Shown piece by piece: positions 1 through 7,258 of a DNA stretch of 10,749 bases; within the stretch, counting starts at the first letter, position 1, and every line of letters begins with the position of its first letter. Where the stretch lies: assembly GCA_964475955.1 (NCBI GenBank), contig CAYYZY010000244.1, positions 1 to 10,749 of the forward strand, written 5' to 3'. The stretch comes from DATKZH01 sp964475955. Lineage in GTDB: Bacteria; Planctomycetota; Planctomycetia; Pirellulales; Thermoguttaceae. The notes under the pieces are model-generated. The model was not told where the DNA came from, did no database searches, and saw only the letters and a list, made by a program, of their open reading frames with translations. Both the position numbers and the translations under genes were made by a program.

Positions 1-1
1 G

Positions 2-2488
2 GCCGGAAAAAGAGCTGCGTCCCCTTTTCTGCGGCCGCCCGAGCCGGGTAAGCTCTTTCCGGCCGTGCATATCGCCGTTCCGAAGAAGAAGGGCTCGAAC
101 GCCGTCTGGGTGGCCGAGGCGGTCGAAGAGCGGATGAACGAACTGGCCCGGTCGCACCTCCCCGACGGCGTCCACTTCCGCATCACCCGCGATTACGGCG
201 AAACGGCCGACGCCAAGGTCGACGAGCTGGTCGAGAGCCTGGCGATTGCGGTGATCACGGTGATCGGGCTGATCGGGCTGGTGATCGGATGGCGAGCCGC
301 GTTGGTCGTGGCGCTGGCCATCCCGGTCTGCTACAGCCTGACGCTGTTCATCAACCTGCTGGCCGGGTACACGATCAACCGGGTGACACTCTTCGCCCTC
401 ATCCTCGCGTTGGGGCTGCTGGTCGACGACCCGATCACCGACGTCGAGAACATCGCCCGATATTTCGCCATGCGCGTGCTGCCGCCGCGTCCGGCGGTGT
501 TGCGGGCGATTCAAGAAGTGCGGCCGGCGTTGATCCTTTCGACCTTGGCGATCATCGCCAGCTTCCTGCCGCTGATGTTCATCACCGGCATGATGGGTCC
601 CTACATGGCCCCTATGGCTTTGAACGTGCCGCTGACGGTGGTCGTCTCCACGATCGTCGCCTTCGTGATCACGCCCTGGCTGGCGATGATGGCGTTGAGG
701 AAGCTGAGCCAGGGCGGGGCGGAGGAACCGGCGTTCGATCTGACCAAGCGGCCGCTCTACCGCATCAGCAAAGCCGTGCTGAGCCCGATCCTCGACCGGC
801 GCTGGCTCGCCTGGGCGACGCTGGGCGTGGTGGCGCTGCTTCTGGCCGGGGCGATGGCGCTGCCGGCGTTCCGGCTCGTGCCGCTCAAGATGCTCCCCTA
901 CGACAACAAGAACGAGTTCCAGATCATCGTCGACATGCCCGAGGGCTCCACCCTGGAACGGACCGAGGCGGTCTCCCGGCGGCTGGGCGAATACCTGGCC
1001 GGGGTGGCCGAGGTCCGCGATTTCCAACTCTACGTGGGCCTGGCCTCGCCGATGGACTTCAACGGCATGGTCCGCCACTACTTCCTGCGCGAGGGGCCGA
1101 ACGTGGCCGACGTGCGCGTGAATCTCGCCCCCAAGGAGGTCCGGGCGCAGCAGTCGCACGAGCTCTTGCTGCGCATTCGCGACGACCTGACCGAGGTCGC
1201 CCGCGAGGCCGACCCCGGGGCGAACGTCAAGCTGGTCGAGGTCCCGCCCGGCCCGCCGGTCATCGCCACGGTGACGGCCGAGGTCTACGGCCCGCCCGAT
1301 GCGGACTACGCCAGCCTGATCGCCGCCGCCCAGCGCGTGCGCGAGCGGATGGCCCGGGAGGAAGACATCGTCGACGTCGACTCCAGCGCCGAGGCCGACC
1401 AGACCCAACTCGTCTTCGAAACGGATCAGCCCAAAGCGGCGCTGTCCGGCATCTCCAAGGAAACGATCGCCAACACGCTCAAGCTCGCGCTGAGCGGGCG
1501 CACGGCCACCGTGGTCGAAGAGCCGGGCGAGGTGAACCCGTTGGAGGTCGAGCTGCGGTTGAGCCGCACCGAGCGTTCGGCCCGAGACGACCTCCGGGAA
1601 CTCTACGTGCGCGGCCGGCAGGGCGAGCTGGTACAGGTGGGGGCGCTGGGCCGGTTCGTCGAACGCCTGGAAGACAAGACGATCTACCACAAGAACCTCG
1701 ATCGCGTGGTCTACGTTTACGGCGAGGTAGCCGGGCGCCCGCCGGCCGACGCCATCATGGACATGGAGTTCGACCGTCTCCCCGACGGCACCGAGGACCT
1801 CCCGCCCGCCAATCCGCGACCGGCTGAACAGCGGACCTGGCTCGCCCCCGGTGCCGGTATTCCGTGGTCGGTGCCGGATGGCTACGAAGTGCACTGGGCG
1901 GGCGAAGGCGAGTGGAAGATCACGCTCGACGTGTTTCGCGACCTGGGGCTGGCGTTCGCGGCGGCCCTGGCCGGGATCTTCGTGATCCTCATGTTCCAGA
2001 CCGGCTCCCGCGTGCTGCCGTTGATCATCATGCTGGCCATCCCGCTGACGATGATCGGCATCATGCCCGGCTTCTGGCTCCTGAACGTGATCCTCGACCA
2101 GCCGGTGGGCGGCTATCCCAACCCGGTCTTCTTCACGGCCACGGCGATGATCGGGATGATCGCGCTGGCCGGCATCGTGGTCCGGAACTCGGTCGTCCTG
2201 ATCGACTTCATAGGCCACGGCCAGGCGGAGGGGCTTTCGCTCCGCGAAGCCGTGATTCAGAGCGTGGCCGTGCGCACCCGGCCGATCCTGCTCACCGCGG
2301 GCACCACTCTGCTGGGCAACTGGGTGATCACCCTCGACCCGATCTTCTCCGGCCTCGCCTGGGCGATCATCTTCGGCATCCTCACCTCGACCGTCTTCAC
2401 GCTGTTGGTCATCCCCGTCGTCTACTGGCTCCTCTACGGCGGCCGGGAGACGGCCGGCCAAGAAGCGGCTGACCAACCCGCCGGGTGA
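2..2488 (+). CDS. RND-family efflux permease, C-terminal ~830 residues (5' end outside window)
   Basis: This is an inner-membrane proton-driven exporter of the AcrB/HAE type that would work with a membrane fusion protein and an outer-membrane channel. The frame is open to the left edge with no stop, so the GTG at 65 is an internal Val and the gene is cut by the window. The first residues are the end of the first periplasmic loop (AVPKKKGSNAVWVAEAVEER). TM2-TM6 follow, with the TM4 relay pair Asp-Asp at 425-430 in LLVDDPITDVENI, then the second periplasmic loop (about 860-1930), then TM8-TM12 ending near 2445. The DDPITDVENI form and the insert before TM8 (around 1760-1900) differ from classical AcrB and suggest another RND subfamily. 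Usual family length is 1000-1200 residues, so 200-300 are missing. No internal stop or frameshift is seen. The substrate cannot be told. Its adaptor is not in the window and probably lies upstream. Confidence 0.93.
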   Translation, partial: AGKRAASPFLRPPEPGKLFPAVHIAVPKKKGSNAVWVAEAVEERMNELARSHLPDGVHFRITRDYGETADAKVDELVESLAIAVITVIGLIGLVIGWRAALVVALAIPVCYSLTLFINLLAGYTINRVTLFALILALGLLVDDPITDVENIARYFAMRVLPPRPAVLRAIQEVRPALILSTLAIIASFLPLMFITGMMGPYMAPMALNVPLTVVVSTIVAFVITPWLAMMALRKLSQGGAEEPAFDLTKRPLYRISKAVLSPILDRRWLAWATLGVVALLLAGAMALPAFRLVPLKMLPYDNKNEFQIIVDMPEGSTLERTEAVSRRLGEYLAGVAEVRDFQLYVGLASPMDFNGMVRHYFLREGPNVADVRVNLAPKEVRAQQSHELLLRIRDDLTEVAREADPGANVKLVEVPPGPPVIATVTAEVYGPPDADYASLIAAAQRVRERMAREEDIVDVDSSAEADQTQLVFETDQPKAALSGISKETIANTLKLALSGRTATVVEEPGEVNPLEVELRLSRTERSARDDLRELYVRGRQGELVQVGALGRFVERLEDKTIYHKNLDRVVYVYGEVAGRPPADAIMDMEFDRLPDGTEDLPPANPRPAEQRTWLAPGAGIPWSVPDGYEVHWAGEGEWKITLDVFRDLGLAFAAALAGIFVILMFQTGSRVLPLIIMLAIPLTMIGIMPGFWLLNVILDQPVGGYPNPVFFTATAMIGMIALAGIVVRNSVVLIDFIGHGQAEGLSLREAVIQSVAVRTRPILLTAGTTLLGNWVITLDPIFSGLAWAIIFGILTSTVFTLLVIPVVYWLLYGGRETAGQEAADQPAG

Positions 2489-2578
2489 TCCCACGATCCA
2501 GCAGTCAACGGTTGCGTCCGACCGTGCCCCGGCCATAATGGCGCGCACCGGTCAAGCTCCGTCCACAAGGAAGTGTCT

Positions 2579-2597
2579 TTGTTCGCTCCGCGAACAA
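2579..2597 (-). terminator. Hairpin after the FHA gene, possible terminator
   Basis: A perfect 8-bp stem (TTGTTCGC / GCGAACAA) with a 3-base loop begins 14 bases past the FHA stop codon, in the gap between the convergent RND and FHA genes. It could serve as a terminator for the minus strand, or for both strands. No long U tract follows on either strand, so intrinsic termination is only inferred. Confidence 0.4.
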
Positions 2598-2610
2598 GCC
2601 GTCGGCCGGG

Positions 2611-3228
2611 TCAATGGCGGCGGAAGAGATCTTTGAGCGTTTCGGCCGCGGCCTGGCTGGGGTCGACCGACGTGGGCTTCCAGTTCCCGTTCTTCCAAAC
2701 GCCCACCACTTCGACGGACTCGTCCTTCTTGGCCCTCTTGGCCTGCTTCTCGTGGGGCGCGTCGGGGGCCGGCTGCTCGGGGGCTTCGGCGTCCGGCGCC
2801 TCGTCGAGCCAATGGTCGAGGTCCATGTCGTCGTCGACGACGTGCCGATCCGTCTTGTCGCCCGCGCCCGAATCGCCACCGGCAGCCGCGGCTTGCGAGG
2901 GGTGGGCAAGCTCCGGCTCCTCCTCGGCCCCGCGCGAGGCGACGCGAACGTCGAACTCCCGATCGCCCAGGCGCAGGCGGTCGCCGTCTTGCAGCGGGTG
3001 TTCGCAGGCGGCTCGGTCGCCGTTGACGAACGTGCCCGACTTGCTTCCCATGTCCCGGATCGCCATGAAGTCGTCTTCGAGGAGGACAACGCAGTGGTGC
3101 CGGGCGACGGAGTCGTCTTGAAGCCGAAGGTGGCAATCTTCGGCGCGGCCGATGAAGAACTTCGATCCGTGAAGGGACGTCTCCTTTCCGGCGTCCTCGC
3201 CGTTGGCATGAATCAGCGTGACTTCCAT
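2611..3228 (-). CDS. FHA-domain protein with charged linker and conserved-looking C-terminal tail
   Basis: A 205-residue soluble protein with no signal peptide or membrane segment, so probably cytoplasmic. Residues ~5-95 form a forkhead-associated domain, a phosphothreonine-binding module. The hallmarks are visible: Gly27-Arg28, Ser40-x-x-Arg43-His44, and DMGSKSGTFVNG at 59-70. Residues ~97-168 are rich in Ala, Glu, Asp and Pro and look disordered. The last ~37 residues turn ordered again, with a WKNGNWKP segment and an amphipathic DPSQAAAETLKDLF helix. The ATG at 3228 is preceded by AGAGGA at good spacing. It probably reads phosphorylation by Ser/Thr kinases, which planctomycetes encode in large numbers, but no kinase or phosphatase gene is adjacent. 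The partner is unknown. A link to the efflux genes is not supported beyond proximity. Confidence 0.9.
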   Translation of the reverse strand: MEVTLIHANGEDAGKETSLHGSKFFIGRAEDCHLRLQDDSVARHHCVVLLEDDFMAIRDMGSKSGTFVNGDRAACEHPLQDGDRLRLGDREFDVRVASRGAEEEPELAHPSQAAAAGGDSGAGDKTDRHVVDDDMDLDHWLDEAPDAEAPEQPAPDAPHEKQAKRAKKDESVEVVGVWKNGNWKPTSVDPSQAAAETLKDLFRRH

Positions 3229-3401
3229 CAGGTTCCTCTCTCGGTGCTTTTCGAGGCGAAGCGGACCGCCTCATCCTCCGCTTCCCTAATTTGCAGACCG
3301 GCTGGCCGTGGAGACAGCGATGCGGAAGATCGCGTTTCCAAACCGAACGGCGCAAGGAACGCGGCCGAAGCGGCCAGCGCGGGAAGCCCGCTACCGAGGG
3401 A

Positions 3402-3423
3402 GGCGCACCCGTGATGGTGCGCC
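3402..3423. repeat. Perfect 8-bp stem-loop
   Basis: GGCGCACC at 3402-3409 pairs with GGTGCGCC at 3416-3423 across a 6-base loop. It lies ~175 bases upstream of the FHA start codon. No T tract follows on either strand. It could be a transcript structure or a protein site; the function is unknown. Confidence 0.55.
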
Positions 3424-3479
3424 GATCTTCCGCGATCGTCACTTTGCCCGGCCCGCAGACGCCGCGGGGACGGCGCCCT

Positions 3480-3511
3480 TTCACCGGCCGGCACGGTGAC
3501 CGGCCGGTGAA
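3480..3511. repeat. Perfect 12-bp stem-loop with CCGGCCGG core, possible terminator of the DUF1207-type gene
   Basis: TTCACCGGCCGG at 3480-3491 is followed by an 8-base loop and its exact complement at 3500-3511. It is a very GC-rich stem 137 bases past the stop of the minus-strand DUF1207-type gene, so a terminator or 3'-end stabilising role is possible. There is no U tract. Each arm also contains the self-complementary CCGGCCGG. Confidence 0.55.
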
Positions 3512-3648
3512 GCTGCGTCCTTCCGCGCGGTTTGTGGCCGGGGGTTCAACGGATCGGGCCCCATGCGGCCGCGGGCTCGACGGTCCGCGCCCCCCCCGGC
3601 AACGTGGTCTATCGAGGTCGTGGAGGCGGGCCGAGCAGGCCTTTCCTC

Positions 3649-4662
3649 TCAGAAGTCGTACCAGACTGCCAAGCCCAGCTTGTGCTCGTAGTCGTCGTAG
3701 AACTCGAATTGATCGCTCTTGCCCACGTAATACTGGAGACCGGTGCGGAAAAGGGGCCCCGCGGGGCCGCGCCACTGCCAGCCGGTCTGAAAGACCAGGT
3801 TGCCGCCGAAGTCGAGTTCTTCGCGGAGGTGGCCGTTGATCGCGGCGAAGGGCGCGCCGCCCAGGCCGGTCGGCTCGAGGGGGCTGTAGTCGATACCGAA
3901 CTGGAACTCCCAGGGCTGGGCGCCGTCGTCGATGTTGAAGGCCCAGGCGGCTTCGGCGTAGAAGCGGAGGTCGTCGTTCCAGTAGTAGGAGCCTCCCAGG
4001 ACGAGCGAGTCGCGGATGTAGTTCAGGCGCACGGCGTCGGGGAAGCGGAGCTGGTATTCGTCGGCCAGGTGCGAGCAGAGATGGTAGTAGGCGAACTTGA
4101 CTTGCCAGGGGCCCTTGCCGTAGGTCAACGGCACGCCGGCTCGGTAATCGGTGGAGATCACTTCGCGTTCCAGGTCCAGGTCGAGGCGCGGCAGCGCGGC
4201 TCCTTCGAAGTCGAGCTGCCATCCCTCGGGACGAAGGGCGTCGCGGGTGCCGTACCGAATCAGGCCGACGCGTCCGCCCAGGCTGACGTCCCAAATCCAA
4301 CCCAGGTCGCGGTCGTACACCCAGGCACTCGCAAAGCGCGGCTCCTTCGCCCCCGCCAGGTACGACCGGTAAATCAACCCGGGCGGCAGCACCTGCCAGG
4401 ACCATGGCTCCCCCCCGTAACGCGGCGAGGCGAACGACGCAGGTGAAACCTCAACGTAGGAATCGTCTTGCGTTGGCGAGCCGGACGGTGCATCGCCAGA
4501 CGGCACCATGGACCGAGGAAGGATGGCGGAGCCTGCCAAGCCGCGCAAAGTTTGCGGGCCAAGGGCGGGCGGAAGCCATGGGATACTGCCCGCGGCCCCT
4601 CGCTCGGTAGCGGACAACACCACGGCGAACGCCAACACGGTTCTGACGCAACTACGCCACAC
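3649..4662 (-). CDS. DUF1207-family secreted / outer-membrane protein
   Basis: A 337-residue protein of unknown function that I assign to DUF1207 from its sequence style, without a search. Residues 1-25 are a signal peptide: basic start, hydrophobic VLAFAVVLSA, then a small-residue cleavage zone. From about residue 90 it reads PPGLIYRSYLAGAKEPR, the segment I associate with DUF1207 openings. The remainder alternates short aromatic strands with turns (DLGWIWDVSLGGRVGLIRYG) and ends in LGLAVWYDF with a terminal Phe, as expected of an outer-membrane beta-barrel. The start is GTG, chosen because a perfect AGGAGG lies 8 bases upstream and a signal peptide follows directly. It lies 85 bases after the mini-RND stop on the same strand, so it may be co-transcribed with the tetR-MFP-RND genes. 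A role in envelope transport is inference only. Confidence 0.85.
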   Translation of the reverse strand: MWRSCVRTVLAFAVVLSATERGAAGSIPWLPPALGPQTLRGLAGSAILPRSMVPSGDAPSGSPTQDDSYVEVSPASFASPRYGGEPWSWQVLPPGLIYRSYLAGAKEPRFASAWVYDRDLGWIWDVSLGGRVGLIRYGTRDALRPEGWQLDFEGAALPRLDLDLEREVISTDYRAGVPLTYGKGPWQVKFAYYHLCSHLADEYQLRFPDAVRLNYIRDSLVLGGSYYWNDDLRFYAEAAWAFNIDDGAQPWEFQFGIDYSPLEPTGLGGAPFAAINGHLREELDFGGNLVFQTGWQWRGPAGPLFRTGLQYYVGKSDQFEFYDDYEHKLGLAVWYDF

Positions 4663-4701
4663 GCTCCGTTCCTCCTACAAGCATCGTCGGCCGACGGAGC
4701 G
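4662..4701 (-). promoter_or_regulatory. Leader hairpin enclosing the ribosome site of the DUF1207-type gene
   Basis: On the minus strand CGCTCCGT (4701-4694) pairs perfectly with ACGGAGCG (4669-4662). The last base of that arm is the G of the GTG start codon. The loop holds the AGGAGG and a perfect palindrome, CGTCGGCCGACG (4685-4696), which overlaps the left arm and could form a competing fold. This could modulate initiation, but the effect is unproven. Confidence 0.4.
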
Positions 4702-4747
4702 ACGGGCTGAACCCAAATCGGCCGCAACGAATACCGCAGGTGCATCC

Positions 4748-5851
4748 TTAGCTGGTTTGCTTCCCTTTTCTGGTAAACAGGTCGTAGAGGATTGGAACCA
4801 CCAGCAACGTGAGCACCCCGGAGACGAGGATCCCGCCGGCCGAGGCGATGCCCACGCCGTTTCGCATTTCGGCCCCGATGAACCGGCCGTCGTCGTCGAC
4901 CCAGACCAATTCCATGCCGCCGGGCAGTTCCGCGTTCAGCTTGGCCATCGCGTCGCGTACGCCGTTGGCCACCCGAACCGCGTTGGCTTCCGCCTTCTTG
5001 ACCACCTTGATGGCCACGCAGGGACGGCCGTTGATGGTGGCCATCTGGCGGACCTCTTCGGTGGCCATCGTCACGTGGCCGACGTCGCGGATGTGGCAGC
5101 GCCGCCCCTCGTCGTTGGCCACCTCCAGGTCGGCCAGTCCGGCGATCGTGTCGTAGTCGGCGTCGAACTTGACCGAATACTCGGCTCGGTCGTCGCGCAC
5201 CCGGCCGGACGGAATCGTCCGCACCGCGTTCTGCACGGCCGTGACGACGTTCATGCTGGAGAGGCTTCGGGCGGCCAGCTTGTCGCGATCCAGCTTGACG
5301 TGGACTTCCCGCTCCGCCCCCCCGATCAACTGCACCTCGGCCACTCCGGAGATCACGGTGATCCGGTCCGAAAGCGTGTTGTCCGCGAAGTCGTAGAGCT
5401 CGTCCAGGGGGGCGTCGCCGCAGAGCGCCAGGTTGACGATCGGCTTGGCGTTGATGTCGAACTTCTGGATGATCGGGTCTTCCACGTCCTCAGGAAATTC
5501 GGACCGGATCAGGTCGATCTTCTCGCGCACGTCGGTCGCCGCGATGTCGACGTCGACCTCCATCTGGAATTCCAGGAGCGTCTGGCAGGCGTTTTCCATG
5601 CACGTGGAGCTGACGTGCTTCAGCCCGTCGATCGACACCACCGCGTCTTCGATCCGCTTGGCCACGTCGGTCTCCAGCTCCTCCGGCGCGGCCCCCGGGT
5701 AGACGGTCACGACCGTGACGAACGGCACGTCCATGCTGGGCATCAACTCCAGGCCCATCTTGCGAAAGGCGTTGAAGCCCAACAGGGCCAGGCCGATGAT
5801 CAGACAACCCATGGCCACGGGGCGGCGCACCGAAGCGTCGGAGAGGATCAT
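4748..5851 (-). CDS. Mini-RND protein: N-terminal RND loop fused in frame to the last TM helix
   Basis: A 367-residue HAE/AcrB-like protein, against about 1000-1050 for the family. TM1 is at residues ~12-31 after a typical start (SDASVRRPVAM). Residues ~35-325 are the complete first periplasmic loop (PN1, PN2, docking half), with family landmarks MPSMDVPFVTV, YPGAAPEELE, GGAEREV and the pre-TM2 ELVWVDDDGRFI. At residue ~326 (near base 4876) it passes directly into GAEMRNGVGIASAGG and VLTLLVVPILYDLF, the TM12 end of a normal RND. TM2-TM11, the TM4 Asp pair and the second periplasmic loop are absent. The frame is intact with no stop, and the start overlaps the MFP stop as ATGA, so the pair should be translationally coupled. 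It cannot export by the known RND mechanism alone. Alternatives are an in-frame deletion remnant or an assembly collapse. Confidence 0.88.
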   Translation of the reverse strand: MILSDASVRRPVAMGCLIIGLALLGFNAFRKMGLELMPSMDVPFVTVVTVYPGAAPEELETDVAKRIEDAVVSIDGLKHVSSTCMENACQTLLEFQMEVDVDIAATDVREKIDLIRSEFPEDVEDPIIQKFDINAKPIVNLALCGDAPLDELYDFADNTLSDRITVISGVAEVQLIGGAEREVHVKLDRDKLAARSLSSMNVVTAVQNAVRTIPSGRVRDDRAEYSVKFDADYDTIAGLADLEVANDEGRRCHIRDVGHVTMATEEVRQMATINGRPCVAIKVVKKAEANAVRVANGVRDAMAKLNAELPGGMELVWVDDDGRFIGAEMRNGVGIASAGGILVSGVLTLLVVPILYDLFTRKGKQTS

Positions 5852-7221
5852 CGCACGTCCTCCTCGACCACGGAAACGAGCGTGCCGTCGTCGACCAGCG
5901 TTTGGCCCATGGAGACGACCGGCGTGTCGGCGCTGACCCCCTCGAGGATCTCGCGCCAACCCTCCATGTCGCCGCCCGTCTTGACCGGCACCATCTTGGC
6001 GCGAGCCTCCTCGACCGTGAACAGCACGCTCCGATCGGCCCGCGTCTGCACGGCCCCGGCCGGCACGCCCACGCCCTCGCGGCTGCTGGCGACGATGGTT
6101 ACCTCGGCCAGGCAGCCGGGCACCACGGCGTCGGGCGGGGATTCGATCAGCCCCTTCACTTCAAAGGTGCGGAGTTTCGGGTGCACGGTGGGGCTCTTGT
6201 AGCTCACCGGCCGGTCGCCCAACTCGACCTCGCCCACGCGCACGCGCATCGTGGTTTGGCCCGGCACGACCTTCGCGTAGAACTCCTCCGGGAGAAAGAC
6301 CGAAACCTCCACGAGCGAAAGGTCCTCGATCCGCAGCACGGGCGTTCCGGCCCCGGCCATCTCGCCCGGCTCGCGGAGCCGCTGCGAGACGCGCCCGTCG
6401 ATCGGCGCCAGAACCAGCGAATCGGCCAGGTCCTTGTTGGCGATCGTCAGGTTCAGCCGGGCCTGCTCCAACTGGGCCTTGGCCAAAGCGATCAGAGCCT
6501 CGGTGTGCTTCACGTCGGCGCCGCACTGCTTGCAGCGCGCCTGTTGCTGTTCCAGGACCTGCTTGGCCAGGGCGTCGCGCCGGGTCAGCTCTTCGTAGCG
6601 TTTCAGGTCGTTCTGCGCCTGGGTCTGCGCGGCCAGGTCCTTCTCCAGCATGGCCTCCTTCTCTCGGACCGCGCATTCGGCCACCGTGAGGTCGTGCTCG
6701 GCGATGGCGACCGCCTTGGTGAGCTTGAGCGAATCGGTCTGGAAGAGCTTGGTCTTGCCGGCCTCGACGCGGTCGCCCTCGTCGACGTAGACGGCGTCGA
6801 GCGTGCCGGGAATGCGCGCGGAGACCAGGGCGTAGCGCTTGGCGTCAACGCTTCCGGATACCACGACGCGGTCCTCGAACGTCATCCGCCGGGCAGGCGT
6901 GAGCACGACGGGCACCTGCTTCCCGGACGTCTCGGCCGTCGCCGTTTCCGCCTCGCCCGGCGAGGCGACCCCGGCGCGGTCGACCTGCCCTGCGATGGCC
7001 GGGCCAAACGCCACGGCCCCCGCCACCGCACCGGCCACGGCGAGAACCGCGAGGCATGTAACGAAGGCGCGACTGTTCGTGAAGGGGCGTTTCGATCGGC
7101 TGTGCGCGTCGACCGGCGGAGAGCCGTCAACGTCCACCCGCGTCGGCCTGATGGGGCGGGAATCGCCCGATGCAGGCCGTTCTGTCTCGGGAGAACCGTC
7201 GCGAACCTGCACGTTGGTCAT
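5848..7221 (-). CDS. RND-type membrane fusion protein (periplasmic adaptor)
   Basis: A 457-residue HlyD/AcrA-type adaptor that links an inner-membrane RND pump to the outer-membrane channel. Residues 1-50 are a hydrophilic cytoplasmic tail. TM is at ~52-75. The first lipoyl half is at ~125-157 (IPGTLDAVYVDEGDRV). The coiled-coil hairpin is at ~164-266 with a tip-like RYEELTRRDALAKQ. The second lipoyl half is at ~272-298 (APIDGRVSQRLREPGEMAG). Beta-barrel and membrane-proximal domains follow. The anchor is a TM helix; no lipobox is seen. A CKQC motif at 230-233 lies in the descending coiled-coil helix, which is unusual for the family. I chose the ATG at 7221 because GGGTGAT precedes it; the in-frame ATG at 7308 overlaps tetR and has no ribosome site. 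It lies 37 bases after tetR, and its stop overlaps the mini-RND start by four bases. Confidence 0.93.
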   Translation of the reverse strand: MTNVQVRDGSPETERPASGDSRPIRPTRVDVDGSPPVDAHSRSKRPFTNSRAFVTCLAVLAVAGAVAGAVAFGPAIAGQVDRAGVASPGEAETATAETSGKQVPVVLTPARRMTFEDRVVVSGSVDAKRYALVSARIPGTLDAVYVDEGDRVEAGKTKLFQTDSLKLTKAVAIAEHDLTVAECAVREKEAMLEKDLAAQTQAQNDLKRYEELTRRDALAKQVLEQQQARCKQCGADVKHTEALIALAKAQLEQARLNLTIANKDLADSLVLAPIDGRVSQRLREPGEMAGAGTPVLRIEDLSLVEVSVFLPEEFYAKVVPGQTTMRVRVGEVELGDRPVSYKSPTVHPKLRTFEVKGLIESPPDAVVPGCLAEVTIVASSREGVGVPAGAVQTRADRSVLFTVEEARAKMVPVKTGGDMEGWREILEGVSADTPVVSMGQTLVDDGTLVSVVEEDVR

Positions 7222-7258
7222 AAAATCACCCGTGAATTGCTGCTTCCAGGAACATGGC

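Larger units (their letters stand above)
3229..3648. other. 420-base stretch without a convincing gene
   Basis: This lies between the start of the FHA gene and the end of the DUF1207-type gene, both on the minus strand. Open frames here (for example 3228-3494 minus) lack a ribosome site, have shadow-like Arg/Pro/Ala composition and resemble no family I know. It holds two perfect stem-loops (3402-3423 and 3480-3511) and a run of eight C at 3590-3597. The FHA promoter should lie here, but I see no clear -35/-10 pair. Confidence 0.6.

Noticed and set aside
65..67. GTG at 65 as the true start of the left RND gene
   Set aside because: The frame stays open to base 2, and the translation begins in the middle of a conserved periplasmic-loop segment without TM1.
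2548..3520. Similar 17-mers at 2548-2564 and 3504-3520 (15 of 17 matches) as a dispersed repeat pair
   Set aside because: Two short GC-rich matches in 10 kb could be chance; a genome-wide count would be needed.
2552..4405. Long 617-codon open frame on the minus strand overlapping the FHA and DUF1207-type genes
   Set aside because: Composition is Arg/Pro/Ala-rich shadow, no ribosome site, and two clear genes with domain and signal-peptide evidence occupy the same strand in other frames.
4748..5851. Calling the mini-RND a pseudogene
   Set aside because: No stop or frameshift, the terminal TM is retained in frame, and overlap with the adaptor is intact, so an expressed protein is equally likely.
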